From NCBI GenBank assembly GCA_922989275.2, contig OV277861.1, positions 42,447,623-42,511,622 of the forward strand: a stretch of DNA of 64,000 nt, written 5' to 3'. The stretch's first letter is position 1. Every line of letters starts with the position of its first letter. Below are positions 53,301 to 59,570 of the stretch, piece by piece. The notes under the pieces were generated by a model. The model did no database searches. It saw only the letters and a program-made list of their open reading frames with translations, and had not been told where the DNA came from. Position numbers and translations under genes: made by a program. Origin of the DNA: Gari tellinella (Eukaryota > Mollusca > Bivalvia > Cardiida > Psammobiidae).

Positions 53301-56300
53301 AAAATGACATTATTATGATAATTTTAACTATTCTTTTTAATCCGAGTGGCAAACAGTTTGGAGCCTGATCAGACGCCGGGTTACCGTGTTGCTGATAGTT
53401 GAGGTAGATTCCTTACCGTGTTACCGGTGATAGAGGGAGAATAATTACCGTGTTGCTTGTAGTCGAAGTAGAATACTTACCGTGTTGCTGGTAATAGAAG
53501 TAGAATACTTACTGTGTTGCTTATAGTAGAGGTAGAATACTTACATTGTACCATGTTGCTGATAGTACATGTAGATGTGAATTACTTACCGTGATGCTTG
53601 TAGTAGAGGTAGAATTACTTACCGTGTTGCTGGTGGTAGTGATAGAAAACTTATGTTGCTGGTGAAAGAGGTAGAATACTTTACGTGTTGCTTGTGGTAG
53701 AGTTGAATACTTACCGTGTTGCTTTTGGTAGATGTATATTACTTACCGTGTTGCTGGTGGAAGAGGTAGAATACTTACCGTGTTGCTTGTAGTAGAAGTA
53801 GAAAATACTTGCCGTTTTGCTAGGGGTAATGGTAGAATACGTACCGAGTTGCGTGTAGTAGAGGTAGAATACTTACCGTGTTGCTTATAGAAGAGGTAGA
53901 TTACTCACCGTGTTACTAGTGGTAGAGGTATAGTACTTACCGTGTTGCTGGTGTTAAAGGGAGAATACTTACTGTGTTGCTTGTAGTATAGATAGATAGA
54001 TATGGATATGTTATTCATACATAAGGCCAGATGCCCAACAGTACACAAGCATACAAATCATGCAATACATAGTCAAAGGCAAAGGTATGTTAGCAATGTA
54101 TACGAGGGGGAAATGAGACATAGCTTTTGATATATTCACGTAAGGATTTATCTTTACATAAATTTATAAGAAGTGTGTTGTGAAACTTTTCTAAAAGAGA
54201 CCGTACCATTTTCTAAATCTCTTTTCGCGAGTAGTAGAGGTAGAATACTTACCGTGTTGCTATTGGTAGATTTAGATTACTTACCGTGTTTCTTGTGGTA
54301 GAGGTAGAAAACTTCCCATGTTGCTTGTAGTAGAGGTAGAATACTTACCGTGTTGCTGGGGGTAGAGGTAGAATACTTACCGTGTTGCTTGTAGTACAGG
54401 TAGAATACTTAACGTCCTGCTTGTGGTAAAGGGAGAATAAGTACCGTGTTGCTAGTGGTAGAGGTAGGGTACTTACCGTGTTGCTGGTAGTAGAGATAGG
54501 AGTAATCGGTTATCTTTGTCGTAACCATGCACTGGTAGACATAGAGATTATTGGACGAATACAGGAATGTGTTCTGAGACCTGAAAATATATATCCAGTC
54601 AGCATAATCACGCCAGGAAAGATCCAAATAGGTAATGCTTTTTGAAGAAAGAAGGTGGAGAGAAAGGACTGAAGAGAGAAAGTCAGAGAGAGACGCATAG
54701 AGAAACAGAGACAGACACAGCCAGGCATACAGAGATAGAAAGAGAGAGACATATAGAGAGATTCACATACACATGCAGAAAGACAGACACACATACACCG
54801 ACACACAGATAGATAGATAGTATGAGGCGCACATACAGGCAGACAACAATAGAGACAAACAGAGAGAGGGTGCACATGCAGATGGAGAGACAGAGAGAGG
54901 GATCAAAATGAATAAAGAGATATAAACAGCAGACAGAAAGAGAAACAGAGAGAGAAAAAAGAGTGTGAGAGAGAGAGAGAGAGAGAGAGATTCAGTGAGA
55001 AAAAGAAGTAGTGGGATATATAAAGACCCTCACAGATTTAACAGGAAGATGGCAAGATTAGAGAAAGAAAGATCGAGAAAGCAAAAGACAGAAATAATAT
55101 GGAGATAGTGTTAGTTTTTCCCATTTAAATGAAACTAAAGGCACCAACAATACGATATATATAAAGAAAGTGGCATTTTTTTTAAATACAGACTGTTCGT
55201 TTCAATCTTATTTGCAAACAGTTTGAAATTATGGAGTCTGGTCAGATGCCGGGGTGCCCGGTGTCTGTTCTGTTCCAAACAGTTTGCACTTAACACATTA
55301 TCCCCTGAAACGTCCAATGGACAATTCCAGTTTGCAATAAAGACTGGTCCATTTTAGACTATTTAGGGTTGTACTTGGTAATAAATTGCAAAAATGCCAA
55401 ACAGTGAAGTCCCTGATCAGAGGGCTCCTACAGGAGCCCTCTGATCAGGGACTTCACTGTTTGCATAGGCCAAGTGTACTCTTCACAGGCACACGTTTGG
55501 TAAAGGACGCATATATGCGTCACTAGGGCTCAATGAGTTAAAATAATAGTTGTCCAATAGCACAAACGCTTTATGGTCACGATAACTATGCAAAACTTTA
55601 CATGTCAACTTGTAAATACAGTGTTCCCTCCCTACAACGGCCCTCCTAACAACGACTCCCTCCTTACAACGACCCTTGCCACAGTTTCTTAAACAAGACA
55701 AGTATTACCAACGCTGCTTCAGTATCGTCTGCTAAAAAATGTCGTCTGCTGTTTTCTCTCAAAGTTACATATAAGTGGATATTCTGATAAAATAAATATG
55801 ATGACGAGTGACAAACAGCTTGAATTATGTAAGCAAAGTCTTAACTTTCCCTCTCTATAACGACACTGTACATCCAACAAAAGTATAAAATAGTGAAGGT
55901 TATTACAAATACTATAGGTTTACAGTAGGGAAGACGTAATAGAGAGGTTTTACTGTATATAATGTGCGATAGAAATGGACATTGAAATAAATTCGATTTA
56001 TTAGCACATACCTGATGACTATATAGGCGGAATTGGAGCTATCCGCGCACTGCCAGGTGGTAATAGTCTGACTATAGATGGTGACGCTCCAACCCGTCAT
56101 GGTCGTCGTCGTGAAGACCAGGGTACCCCGGGTACTGTCGTGCCACGTGGAACTGACGAAGGGCGACTGGAAGGTGCACTGTCCGTATACTGAGAATTGG
56201 AGGGTACAGTAGAAAATACGTTATTCTTTCCCGTTTAACCCTTTACCTGATAGCCTGTTTCTAGTATAGAATATAGGTGACCACTTAAAGCAGGTTGAAA

Positions 56301-57390
56301 GTAAAGCAGAATGCGCCATATGGCGCATTCTGCTTTACTTTCAGCCTGCTTTAAGCCATTACCTGTTAGAATAAGGAATGACACATATTCATTACGGTAT
56401 ATATTGGAACTATTTTCTTCAGCGGAGGAATAAATTAAATACGCTAAAAGTCGCTTCTATAAGGGAAAGGGTTAAACGTAAACGGAATACAATTAAAAGA
56501 AGAAAATGATACGTTTTTGCAATCTCTACCGATCTATTCTAATCTTAATGGCAAATATCAGACGGCGGATTACCCGGCTTCTGTTCTGTTTCCAAACTGT
56601 TTGAATATACATCATTAAATAAAAATCTTAAAATGACAAAAAAAATCAAAAAAAGAACCTGAACAGTTATTTCTATCTGGGTGGCAAACAGTTTGGAGCC
56701 CGGACCTGACTCCAAACTGCCTGTTGGCAATTATTATTTTAGCATAAACACGTTTATAGGGACAGTGGATTTTTTTACAGATGAAATGGAACCTAGCATC
56801 ATCTATGCATGCTAAATTAGTGTCAACATCTATGCATGCTAAAGTATTGTCAGCCTAAAAATATGACGTCTGCGAAATATCTGAAAATAATTGATTTACA
56901 TGTATTGTTTTTATCCCTTTTTACATGTAACTGCTAAATATATCCGTTCATCGCCATAATATTTCTGATTTAAAGCAAAATGGCTGAAAAAACTATTGTC
57001 AAATAGTTTTGACCCTGATCAGACGCCTCGTTGGGCGGCGTCTGATTAAGATCCAAACTGTTTGTAAAGTCAACTGTTTTCGCCCGTGGCTGTGAAAGAG
57101 TTAAAGTTTAACTTATGGTTGTTCGATCTAACATTAAAATGCTTTATAATTATGCTCCATGAAAATCTACAAAATGTATAACATCTATTGCTCAAATATG
57201 TCCTGTAAGACTATTATGGCACATGAAAGAGTCTTTGTAAAGTACAATTAGTTTTGTAAACAAATCATTAAATGAAATAACTTATTCAAACACTTATAAA
57301 TCTGCATTCTTAAAAAAAATAAAACATGAAAAATGATTTACCTCTTAGGGTATTCGCTAACAAGATAATCAAAATAAGTTTAAAATCCAT
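25794..57390 (-). CDS. Gene 2: single-pass type I membrane protein with Lys/Pro-rich tail, complete (869 aa)
   Basis: 16 exons on the - strand join to 2610 nt with matching phase at every junction, from ATG (57388-57390) to TAA (25794-25796). Residues 1-19 (MDFKLILIILLANTLRVYG) form a signal peptide. Residues 20-301 are the ectodomain, with about a dozen Cys, a CTFQSPFVSSTWHDSTRGTL start, N-x-T sites and GGEFYCVANMAYNGYQC. Its Cys spacing and Phe-Pro/Trp-rich start recall the DUF7042-7045 ectodomains of invertebrate membrane proteins (from memory, unconfirmed). The transmembrane helix is residues 303-328 (GVSAGLIAGIVIGVLVLIAA core) followed by the stop-transfer MRHRK. The cytoplasmic tail (about 540 aa) has PRREKS repeats, three short TFL..C motifs and Lys-rich segments. 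It is probably a surface receptor or adhesion protein (inference). Introns hold LINEs, satellites and MITEs. Confidence 0.85.
26405..26655. mobile_element. A-type MITE just upstream of the last-exon acceptor of gene 2
   Basis: TA-flanked, full-length, 60 nt from the acceptor at 26346. The core has ggtcacccggcgtctgatc. Confidence 0.86.
27299..27374 (-). CDS. Gene 2 exon 15, third TFL..C motif (phase 0-1)
   Basis: Acceptor cttttcag, donor gttagt. 25 codons, EWTFLTCCFGNRSPPPQDDA then TEETK. Phase fits both neighbours. Confidence 0.78.
27808..29098. mobile_element. Nested A-type MITEs with J-type and RTE insertions
   Basis: An A-type left arm (27808-27882, cagtggagaaggtgttatgc) is followed by a TA-flanked foldback with cagtcgaaactcgata ends (27885-28062, J type). 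A second A-type copy (about 28090-29098) holds the RTE fragment 28275-29045. The order of insertion can be read from the interruptions. Confidence 0.65.
28275..29045 (+). mobile_element. 5'-truncated RTE-type LINE (C-terminal RT fragment) with target-site duplication
   Basis: Open frame without stops to TAA at about 29031. It encodes the C-terminal half of an RTE-class reverse transcriptase: LEVNVTKTKCLRINPG, TYLGSIVSKTGGTEEDIKAR, VKTVLLYGAETWRSTKRLDQ, FINTCLRQILQIRWPDRIS, KKWRWIGHTLRRSQPNIARQ. It ends in an (AAGT)n tail, usual for RTE elements. A 13-bp duplication gtatttgcgtttc flanks it at 28262-28274 and 29046-29058. It is inserted in an A-type MITE, antisense to gene 2. Confidence 0.88.
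29162..29366. mobile_element. C-type MITE next to a gene 2 splice donor
   Basis: Full-length copy, ends cagtataacctctctattac and gaggtttttctg. It ends 10 nt from exon 14 (29376-29671). Confidence 0.85.
29376..29671 (-). CDS. Gene 2 exon 14, Pro/Ser repeats (phase 1-0)
   Basis: Acceptor tttttacag, donor gtatgt. 98 full codons, starting VDETDKVESPRREKSTLAPP. A 25-residue unit is repeated: TSTPKPEPSQKSPQMSKKN, then TSTPKPDTSQKSPQMSKKN. The tip of a C-type MITE ends 10 nt into the intron. Confidence 0.83.
29986..30324. mobile_element. H-type element (CAGTGAAACCCCTCTAAA ends) with nested D-type MITE
   Basis: TA-flanked ends cagtgaaacccctctaaatc and ggtttagaggggtttcactg. A D-type copy (about 30070-30237, core cttaaagtaggtataatg) interrupts it. 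Confidence 0.75.
30695..31038. mobile_element. B-type MITE
   Basis: cagtgttccctcccttcaac to gtagtgagggaacgctg, TA-flanked, core ccagatcagaatcctgatctgg. In a gene 2 intron 70 nt from exon 13. Confidence 0.82.
31107..31256 (-). CDS. Gene 2 exon 13, Lys/Ala/Gly-rich (phase 1-1)
   Basis: Acceptor cttcttcacag, donor gtaaca. 49 full codons, KPAPKAKTPPKKGKAAAKKG and on to KDMDIAD; reminiscent of histone H1 tails in composition. It matches part of the last exon (PKKAPPKKGGKKGGGKAKK). Confidence 0.8.
31348..31552. mobile_element. C-type MITE nested in an A-type MITE
   Basis: Inserted at TA within A-type sequence (left arm 31287-31346, right part from 31555: gacgtctgatcaagctccaa). Full core gctcctacaggagc. 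Confidence 0.82.
31796..31895 (-). CDS. Gene 2 exon 12, second TFL..C motif (phase 0-1)
   Basis: Acceptor tgttctgcag, donor gtaggc. 33 codons, GTFLSILPCFKKTEEPKQPE and on to VPAPVE. It resembles exons 10 and 15. Confidence 0.8.
32197..32442. mobile_element. A-type MITE with a 15-bp flanking duplication, inside an F-type MITE
   Basis: Almost identical to the other young copies. It is bounded on both sides by taacacaccctccta (32182-32196, 32443-32457), unlike the TA seen elsewhere. The host F-type element spans about 32032-32532. Confidence 0.85.
32571..32618 (-). CDS. Gene 2 exon 11 (phase 0-0)
   Basis: Acceptor ttcatatag, donor gtaaaa. 16 codons, KKEEETKTKKEEDESK; a charged linker. Confidence 0.72.
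33092..33305. mobile_element. E-type MITE adjoining the 545-bp element
   Basis: tccttcaccgccatattgtc start, atgacgccattgattgtcaa end; core half-deleted (tttgatcctatacgcggcgt). Confidence 0.65.
33313..33857. mobile_element. 545-bp inverted-terminal element containing a tRNA-like segment
   Basis: Termini ttaaagcgactcgcaacc and its complement form about 26-bp inverted repeats (33313-33338 and 33832-33857). gctgcc occurs directly on each side (33307-33312, 33858-33863), consistent with a 6-bp target duplication. It lies in a gene 2 intron. Inside are a tRNA-like segment, a T-run and an (AC)n stretch. There is no transposase ORF, so it is non-autonomous. Confidence 0.7.
33628..33718 (+). ncRNA. 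tRNA-like Pol III sequence (SINE head or tRNA pseudogene)
   Basis: A-box-like tggtctaagcgg (about 33643) and a canonical B box ggttcgaatcc (33696-33706) in a T-arm tggg-ttcgaat-ccca, followed after 33718 by a long T-run as in Pol III terminators. The acceptor ends do not pair, so it is not a functional tRNA; the length of about 90 nt is of the Leu/Ser class. Confidence 0.55.
34007..34072 (-). CDS. Gene 2 exon 10, first TFL..C motif (phase 0-0)
   Basis: Acceptor ttgtttcag, donor gtaagc. 22 codons, GFNLTFLPCLKPKGDTTDDK then QT. It is a multiple of 3 and skippable. Confidence 0.8.
34325..34825. mobile_element. Old A-type MITE with nested F-type MITE, ending at the donor of gene 2 exon 9
   Basis: A-type arms at 34325-34550 and 34797-34825 surround an F-type element (34551-34792) flanked by TTAA on both sides. 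The right tip ends CTCTACTG, and TA plus that CAG (on the - strand) provide positions +2 to +6 of the donor of exon 34829-35112. Confidence 0.7.
34829..35112 (-). CDS. Gene 2 exon 9, tail with PRREKS/PKREKS repeats (phase 1-0)
   Basis: Acceptor cactaccag, donor gtacag. 94 full codons. Two adjacent repeats read GAPRREKSFVSTVSRN and GAPKREKSSVSAISRN, basophilic kinase-like Ser sites (inference). The donor's +2 to +6 bases are the TA and CAG of an A-type MITE end. Confidence 0.82.
35640..35850. mobile_element. M-type element with GATCAGA core, 55 nt from gene 2 exon 8
   Basis: aagtggattcttccatattt ... gggatgcctggtcaaaattt ... palindrome ctctaatcagacgccgcatt. Related copies are at 11826-12050 and about 62369-62540 (the latter without palindrome). 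Confidence 0.7.
35905..36063 (-). CDS. Gene 2 exon 8, transmembrane segment (phase 1-1)
   Basis: Acceptor ttctttctag, donor gtaagt. A PESSSSS linker is followed by a hydrophobic run with GxxxG-like small-residue spacing (GLIAGIVIG), then YCYMRHRKNR as the cytoplasmic stop-transfer. The intron upstream of it, in gene sense, contains the intact LINE. Confidence 0.85.
36278..36621. mobile_element. B-type MITE, reverse orientation
   Basis: cagcactccctctctctggt to gttgtagagagggagcactg. Core tagacgccgcgtcacgcggcgtc with cagcttgaatccag arms. Confidence 0.83.
37260..40724 (-). mobile_element. Intact non-LTR retrotransposon ORF (CR1/Jockey-like LINE), 1154 aa
   Basis: One uninterrupted ORF with ATG at 40722-40724. 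Residues about 54-80 are hydrophobic and lead into GDIHPNPGP (81-89), a 2A-like motif. The APE-type endonuclease follows (about 112-330): LSFVHYNVQS, FTETWL, LFGLFYRPPS, IITGDFN, SSSILDLIFVS, YHCPVYG. The reverse transcriptase comes next: IFKSGDPSMVSNYRPISLLS, QSGFTPGDST, FCDISKAFDRVWH, AGVPQGSILGPLLFL, and catalytic FADD near residue 773. A C-terminal CTCGQIENAAHFFLKC Zn-binding motif lies near residue 1085. No upstream gag-like ORF1 is visible. It sits in a gene 2 intron in gene sense. The absence of stops or frameshifts suggests recent insertion. The exact clade (CR1, L2 or Jockey) is not resolved. Confidence 0.9.
41961..42206. mobile_element. A-type MITE, full-length
   Basis: TA-flanked, nearly identical to 13587-13832, in the intron between gene 2 exons 7 and 8. 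Confidence 0.87.
43445..43649. mobile_element. C-type MITE, full-length
   Basis: cagtagaacctttctattac ends, palindrome cttaaagcaatgtaaaagtg with loop around gctcctgtaggagc. Confidence 0.85.
43754..43958. mobile_element. C-type MITE inside an A-type relic
   Basis: Second copy only 105 nt from the previous one, full-length. The A-type relic around it starts near 43700 (agagaagacgtag). Confidence 0.83.
44792..44921 (-). CDS. Gene 2 exon 7, membrane-proximal ectodomain (phase 0-1)
   Basis: Acceptor atatttcag, donor gtaaga. Reads CSNGATASVAPNNCTSDQTP and on to LTYGTQF. N-C-T is a possible glycosylation site. Confidence 0.82.
45464..45576 (-). CDS. Gene 2 exon 6, ectodomain (phase 1-0)
   Basis: Acceptor cttacattgcag, donor gtaagt. 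Reads GGEFYCVANMAYNGYQCSVV and on to RRFSCI. The 54-bp satellite starts within about 10-15 nt upstream of this acceptor. Confidence 0.82.
45586..46780. repeat. 54-bp satellite, left block (about 22 units, dimeric)
   Basis: Unit of 54 bp, e.g. gtgcatttttaaaccattac plus cca, then aatgtataaaaggtaaatat and gatgataag. Two unit types mostly alternate (with some irregularities): '...aaactattaccaaatatataaaaag' and '...aaaccattacccaatgtataaaagg', giving a 108-bp higher-order period. The 54-bp period keeps a - strand frame open for 421 codons, but it is intronic and not a gene. Confidence 0.95.
46781..48629 (+). mobile_element. Solo-LTR-like insertion (1849 bp) in the satellite array
   Basis: Starts TGTCGTAAA and ends TTTACGCGACA (imperfect inverted termini, TG...CA), flanked by a 4-bp duplication AAAG (46777-46780 and 48630-48633) that restores the satellite unit when removed. 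It contains CCAAT (about 48083), a TATAAATA box (about 48132) and AATAAA (about 48461), in LTR-like order. No protease, RT or integrase is present, so it looks like a solo LTR. It lacks the hairpin cores common elsewhere. The strand is inferred from the TATA/AATAAA order. Confidence 0.7.
48273..48428 (+). other. Short hydrophobic ORF (51 aa) downstream of the TATA box of the LTR-like insertion
   Basis: ATG to TAG, beginning MWLLLLAVLLNLCLSLTLNL; strongly hydrophobic and signal-like. It lies between the TATA box and AATAAA of the insertion. It may be chance; the function is unknown. Confidence 0.25.
48634..49436. repeat. 54-bp satellite, right block (about 15 units, monomeric)
   Basis: Same 54-bp unit as 45586-46780, but almost all units are of one type, with frequent point changes (aagtgtgtgc, gattagtgcg) and some short units. 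It continues the array beyond the LTR-like insertion. Confidence 0.93.
49490..51380 (+). pseudogene. Decayed RTE reverse transcriptase split by younger insertions
   Basis: Fragments in several frames: NYRTISLISYPRKIMLTIIL with LNRLKPQAEETIAEEQTRFR (49617 on), a degraded RKYNIGGNFIRVIQQLYEKA piece, LSPALFNIFVI and SIADDIDGLAG (50225-50365), then KYLWGLL, a LRFQSRCPF piece, LMRSLVNRN and a decayed tail to about 51380. A TTAA-type MITE (49970-50204) and a hairpin block (about 50470-50770) interrupt it. It lies in a gene 2 intron, antisense. Confidence 0.75.
49970..50204. mobile_element. D-type MITE (TTAA, CCC...GGG ends) inside the RTE pseudogene
   Basis: ccctttaccccatagcctg start, aagggaaagggttaa end. 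Core cttaaagcaggttgaaagta, partly deleted in the left half. RTE sequence resumes on the other side. Confidence 0.8.
51460..51639 (-). CDS. Gene 2 exon 5, Cys-rich ectodomain (phase 1-1)
   Basis: Acceptor cttgaacag, donor gtaaac. 59 full codons with four Cys, NEVDAPIACADTLLYTADYS and on to FNYTTCSQEIAYS. The N-Y-T is a possible N-glycosylation site. Confidence 0.82.
51967..52209. mobile_element. G-type foldback
   Basis: Same organisation and nearly same sequence as 307-550 (aaatagtcagatcagaggac core), in a gene 2 intron. Confidence 0.85.
52685..52810 (-). CDS. Gene 2 exon 4, ectodomain (phase 1-1)
   Basis: Acceptor tttccacag, donor gtacgt. 41 full codons, VEVNAGNERLRVSASDSLTM and on to EFHVLVKS. 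Confidence 0.82.
53239..53389. mobile_element. A-type MITE, left half only
   Basis: acaatggagaaaacgttattc through the left half of the core (tgatcagacgccgggttacc). It then stops where the 32-bp minisatellite begins; the right half is absent. Confidence 0.7.
53390..54476. repeat. 32-bp minisatellite made from gene 2 exon 3 end plus its splice donor
   Basis: About 26 imperfect units of accgtgttgctggtagtaga followed by ggtagaatactt. On the - strand each reads ...CTACTACCAGCAACACG|GTAAG..., identical or close to the end of exon 3 and its donor at 54477. The period is 32 bp. The left edge cuts into an A-type MITE (53239-53389). It is interrupted at about 54000-54225. Confidence 0.93.
54000..54225 (-). 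mobile_element. Small insertion inside the splice-donor minisatellite, LINE 3'-end-like
   Basis: About 225 bp unlike the array, starting with a tagatagatagata microsatellite (a tail when read on the - strand), and flanked by gtagta on both sides as a possible target-site duplication. No coding motif is readable; I infer a short retroelement 3' end. Confidence 0.4.
54477..54580 (-). CDS. Gene 2 exon 3, ectodomain (phase 2-1)
   Basis: Acceptor attttcag, donor gtaagt. Reads SQNTFLYSSNNLYVYQCMVT and on to YLYYQQH. Its 3' end and donor are the sequence amplified in the 32-bp minisatellite to the left. Confidence 0.82.
54640..55005. repeat. Purine-rich GA/CA low-complexity tract
   Basis: agagagagac, agacagacac and acacatacac words throughout, ending in a pure (ag)n run near 54970-54998. 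It produces open frames on the - strand (Cys/Ser/Leu-rich) that are not genes. Confidence 0.85.
55294..55537. mobile_element. F-type MITE, reverse orientation
   Basis: cattatcccctgaaacgtcc to ctagggctcaatgag, TTAA flanks. Perfect palindrome gtgaagtccctgatcagagg with loop ctcctacaggag. It sits beside an A-type relic. Confidence 0.82.
55619..55880. mobile_element. B-type MITE, core deleted
   Basis: cagtgttccctccctacaac start, regular left arm to gacaaacagcttgaatt, then a jump to the right arm (tccctctctataacgacact). No palindrome is left. Confidence 0.68.
56012..56189 (-). CDS. Gene 2 exon 2, ectodomain (phase 1-2)
   Basis: Acceptor attctcag, donor gtatgt. 58 full codons, YGQCTFQSPFVSSTWHDSTR and on to WQCADSSNSAYIVI; Thr-rich and beta-like. 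Confidence 0.83.
56239..56470. mobile_element. D-type MITE inside an A-type MITE, TTAA target duplicated
   Basis: The A-type arm cccgtttaaacg is split as cccgtTTAA and TTAAacgtaaac. The inserted element begins CCCTTTACC and ends GGAAAGGG, as piggyBac-like elements do. Core cttaaagcaggttgaaagta and gcgccatatggcgc loop. Confidence 0.82.
57342..57390 (-). CDS. Gene 2 exon 1, signal peptide (ends phase 1)
   Basis: ATG at 57390 reading MDFKLILIILLANTLR, donor gtaaat. The hydrophobic core and the split codon completing as Val match exon 2 (VYGQC). The likely cleavage is after VYG. Confidence 0.8.
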
Positions 57391-57536
57391 GATATATCCA
57401 ATATTTAATGTTTCTAAATTAACAACATAATTTATTATTATAGATTAGGGGAGTTTCTAAATACGGCGGCCATGTTTAATTTTAGTCACTGGTCGACATG
57501 GCACTAACAATCAAAACAGTAAAGGCAGTTCCTTAA

Positions 57537-57746
57537 CCCTTACACTCTCAATGACGTCATAAAGCGCATTTGCAAACAGTTTGGATCCTGATCAGACGCC
57601 GCGTAACGCGGCGTCTGATCAGGATCCAAACTCTTTGACACTCGTTTCGAAATTTCGTCAGTCATACTGCCTTATATCTATCTAAATTTGAAACGATATT
57701 GCAAAATACAATATTGAAGCAGACGACAATATGGCGGTGAAGGGGT
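57537..57746. mobile_element. E-type MITE 150 bp upstream of the gene 2 start codon
   Basis: cccttacactctcaatgacg to ggcggtgaagggg. Perfect palindrome tggatcctgatcagacgccg around cgtaacg. Its place suggests that it lies in or next to the promoter or 5' UTR. Confidence 0.82.
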
Positions 57747-58125
57747 AAAAACCTCACGACACTTTTGATAATGAAAGGGTTATTGTGAACAAAATAAGTG
57801 CTGAGTGATAAATCTGAAAGTATTCCAGCATATTGAAACATTGCTTCGAAACCCATCACCTACTGTATGGACGTGATTTTCATTACTTGTATACATTTGA
57901 TTTATACTGATAAAAACAAAATGAAGACAATTTTTTCGGGAATTTAAGAACATTATTAATGAAATTAATACAAAAATGTGTATTAAGGGGGTTTGCATAG
58001 ATAGGGACACTAAATTCTTTTGTTTCAGATTGTTCATCTAGGCGACTGAGCAAATACAATAACCGGAACAAAGTGAAATTGTACACCTATACTAGCTTTT
58101 TATAGAGAATGCGGTAATGCTTTTA

Positions 58126-58614
58126 CAGTGGAGAACACGTTATTCTTTCCCAGCAAACGCATTTATACTAGATCTATAACTATTATGTACATAACAAACA
58201 GTTTGGAGCCAGATCAGAGACCGGGTAACCCGGCGTCTGATCAGGCTTCAAACTGTTTGCCATTCAGATAAAGATGAATCGGTACATTTATTTTTTTAAT
58301 GACAATTTCTATATTTTATTGGAACGCGTTTGAGTTCAAACGGGAAAGAATAACATTTTCTTCGCTGTACGTACAGTGGAGAAGACGTTATTCTTTCCAC
58401 GCAAACAAATACGCAAATAAATAACAATAATATTGGGAAAATGATATCTTTTAGAAATGTTTAACTATTCATTTTAATCGGAGTGCCAAACAGTTTGGAG
58501 CCTGATCAAACGCCGGGTTACCCGGCGTCTGATCTGGCTCCAAACTGTTTGCAATGGAAATAATAGTTTTAGCGTAAACACGTTTATTGGGAAAGAATAA
58601 CGTCTTCTCCTCTG
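58126..58614. mobile_element. Two head-to-tail A-type MITEs
   Basis: Copy one is 58126-58367, copy two 58374-58614, separated by tacgta. Both have the GATCAGA core and cagtggaga-like ends. They lie about 0.75 kb upstream of the gene 2 start codon. Confidence 0.83.
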
Positions 58615-58986
58615 TATAATGTACATTATACTCGATTTCATTCATATGTGTTACAGTCGATAATACCTTAATCATTACTGTCTTTAGAAACGCGAAAGGC
58701 AAACGCAGTGGATTAAAATGTAAAAAATTACAATAGTTGAAATTTCTTAGTTTTATTAAATCTCCGAAACAAATAGTTTGAAGCCTGCTCAAATTCCGAG
58801 TTACCCGACGTGTGGTCGGACTCCAAACTGTTTGCAAGGAATATCAATGTTTAAGCATAAAGGCAATCGCCTGCATGCTAGCAATACAATGCTCCCTCTC
58901 TAAAACAAGACCCATTCGGAGACAAGTTCGGAGGGAGTTGTTATAGGGAGGGAAAATTAAAACCCTTTACTGCCTTACCCAGAGTA

Positions 58987-59180
58987 CAGTTAAACCTCTC
59001 TATTACGACCACTAAAATGAAAGCCAAGTGATTGCATAATAGACAGGGGGTAGCTTGAAGCAATGTGAATGTAAAACAGAAAGCTCCTTAAGGATATTTC
59101 TGTTTATAATTTCAAATTGCTTTAAGTAGCCAAGTAAATAATTAACACAACTAATGGGTCGTAATAGAGAGATTTTGCTG
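58987..59180. mobile_element. C-type MITE, diverged
   Basis: cagttaaacctctctattac ends, with a partly mismatched palindrome (gctccttaaggatatttc). Confidence 0.78.
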
Positions 59181-59439
59181 TACAATAGTTATTTGCAAAC
59201 AGTTTGGATCAGATTCAGAAACCGCGCATTGCACGGTGTCTGATCAGAATCCAAACTGTTTGACACTCATTACGATATTACTTAAGTCATCTGCCTTAAA
59301 ATTTAGATTTAAGAAATAAAATCAGACTATAATTGTTTTGTATTACACCTCGCTTTGAGTTACAATGTTAATTTCCCATAGACCAAAATTAAACAGTTTG
59401 CATGTATTTTACATCTATCCAAAAATATACTGTCACTCT

Positions 59440-59570
59440 ATATGATATTCTTTTTGTGACGTCACTTTATATGATATTATTTTCTCTGTTCTTAAAAATA
59501 TTGTCACTCTATATGATATTATTTTTGTGACGTCATTCTATATGATATTATTTTCTCTATTCTTGAGTTG
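59440..59570. repeat. Tandem duplication carrying CRE-like TGACGTCA sites
   Basis: tctatatgatattctttttg then tgacgtcactttatatgat; the unit is repeated twice (about 62 bp) with the TGACGTCA palindrome in one copy and tgacgtcatt in the other. Confidence 0.75.

Noticed and set aside
54510..54877. Cys/Ser/Leu-rich - strand frames
   Set aside because: Low-complexity GA/CA tract; no splice logic and not in frame with exon 3.
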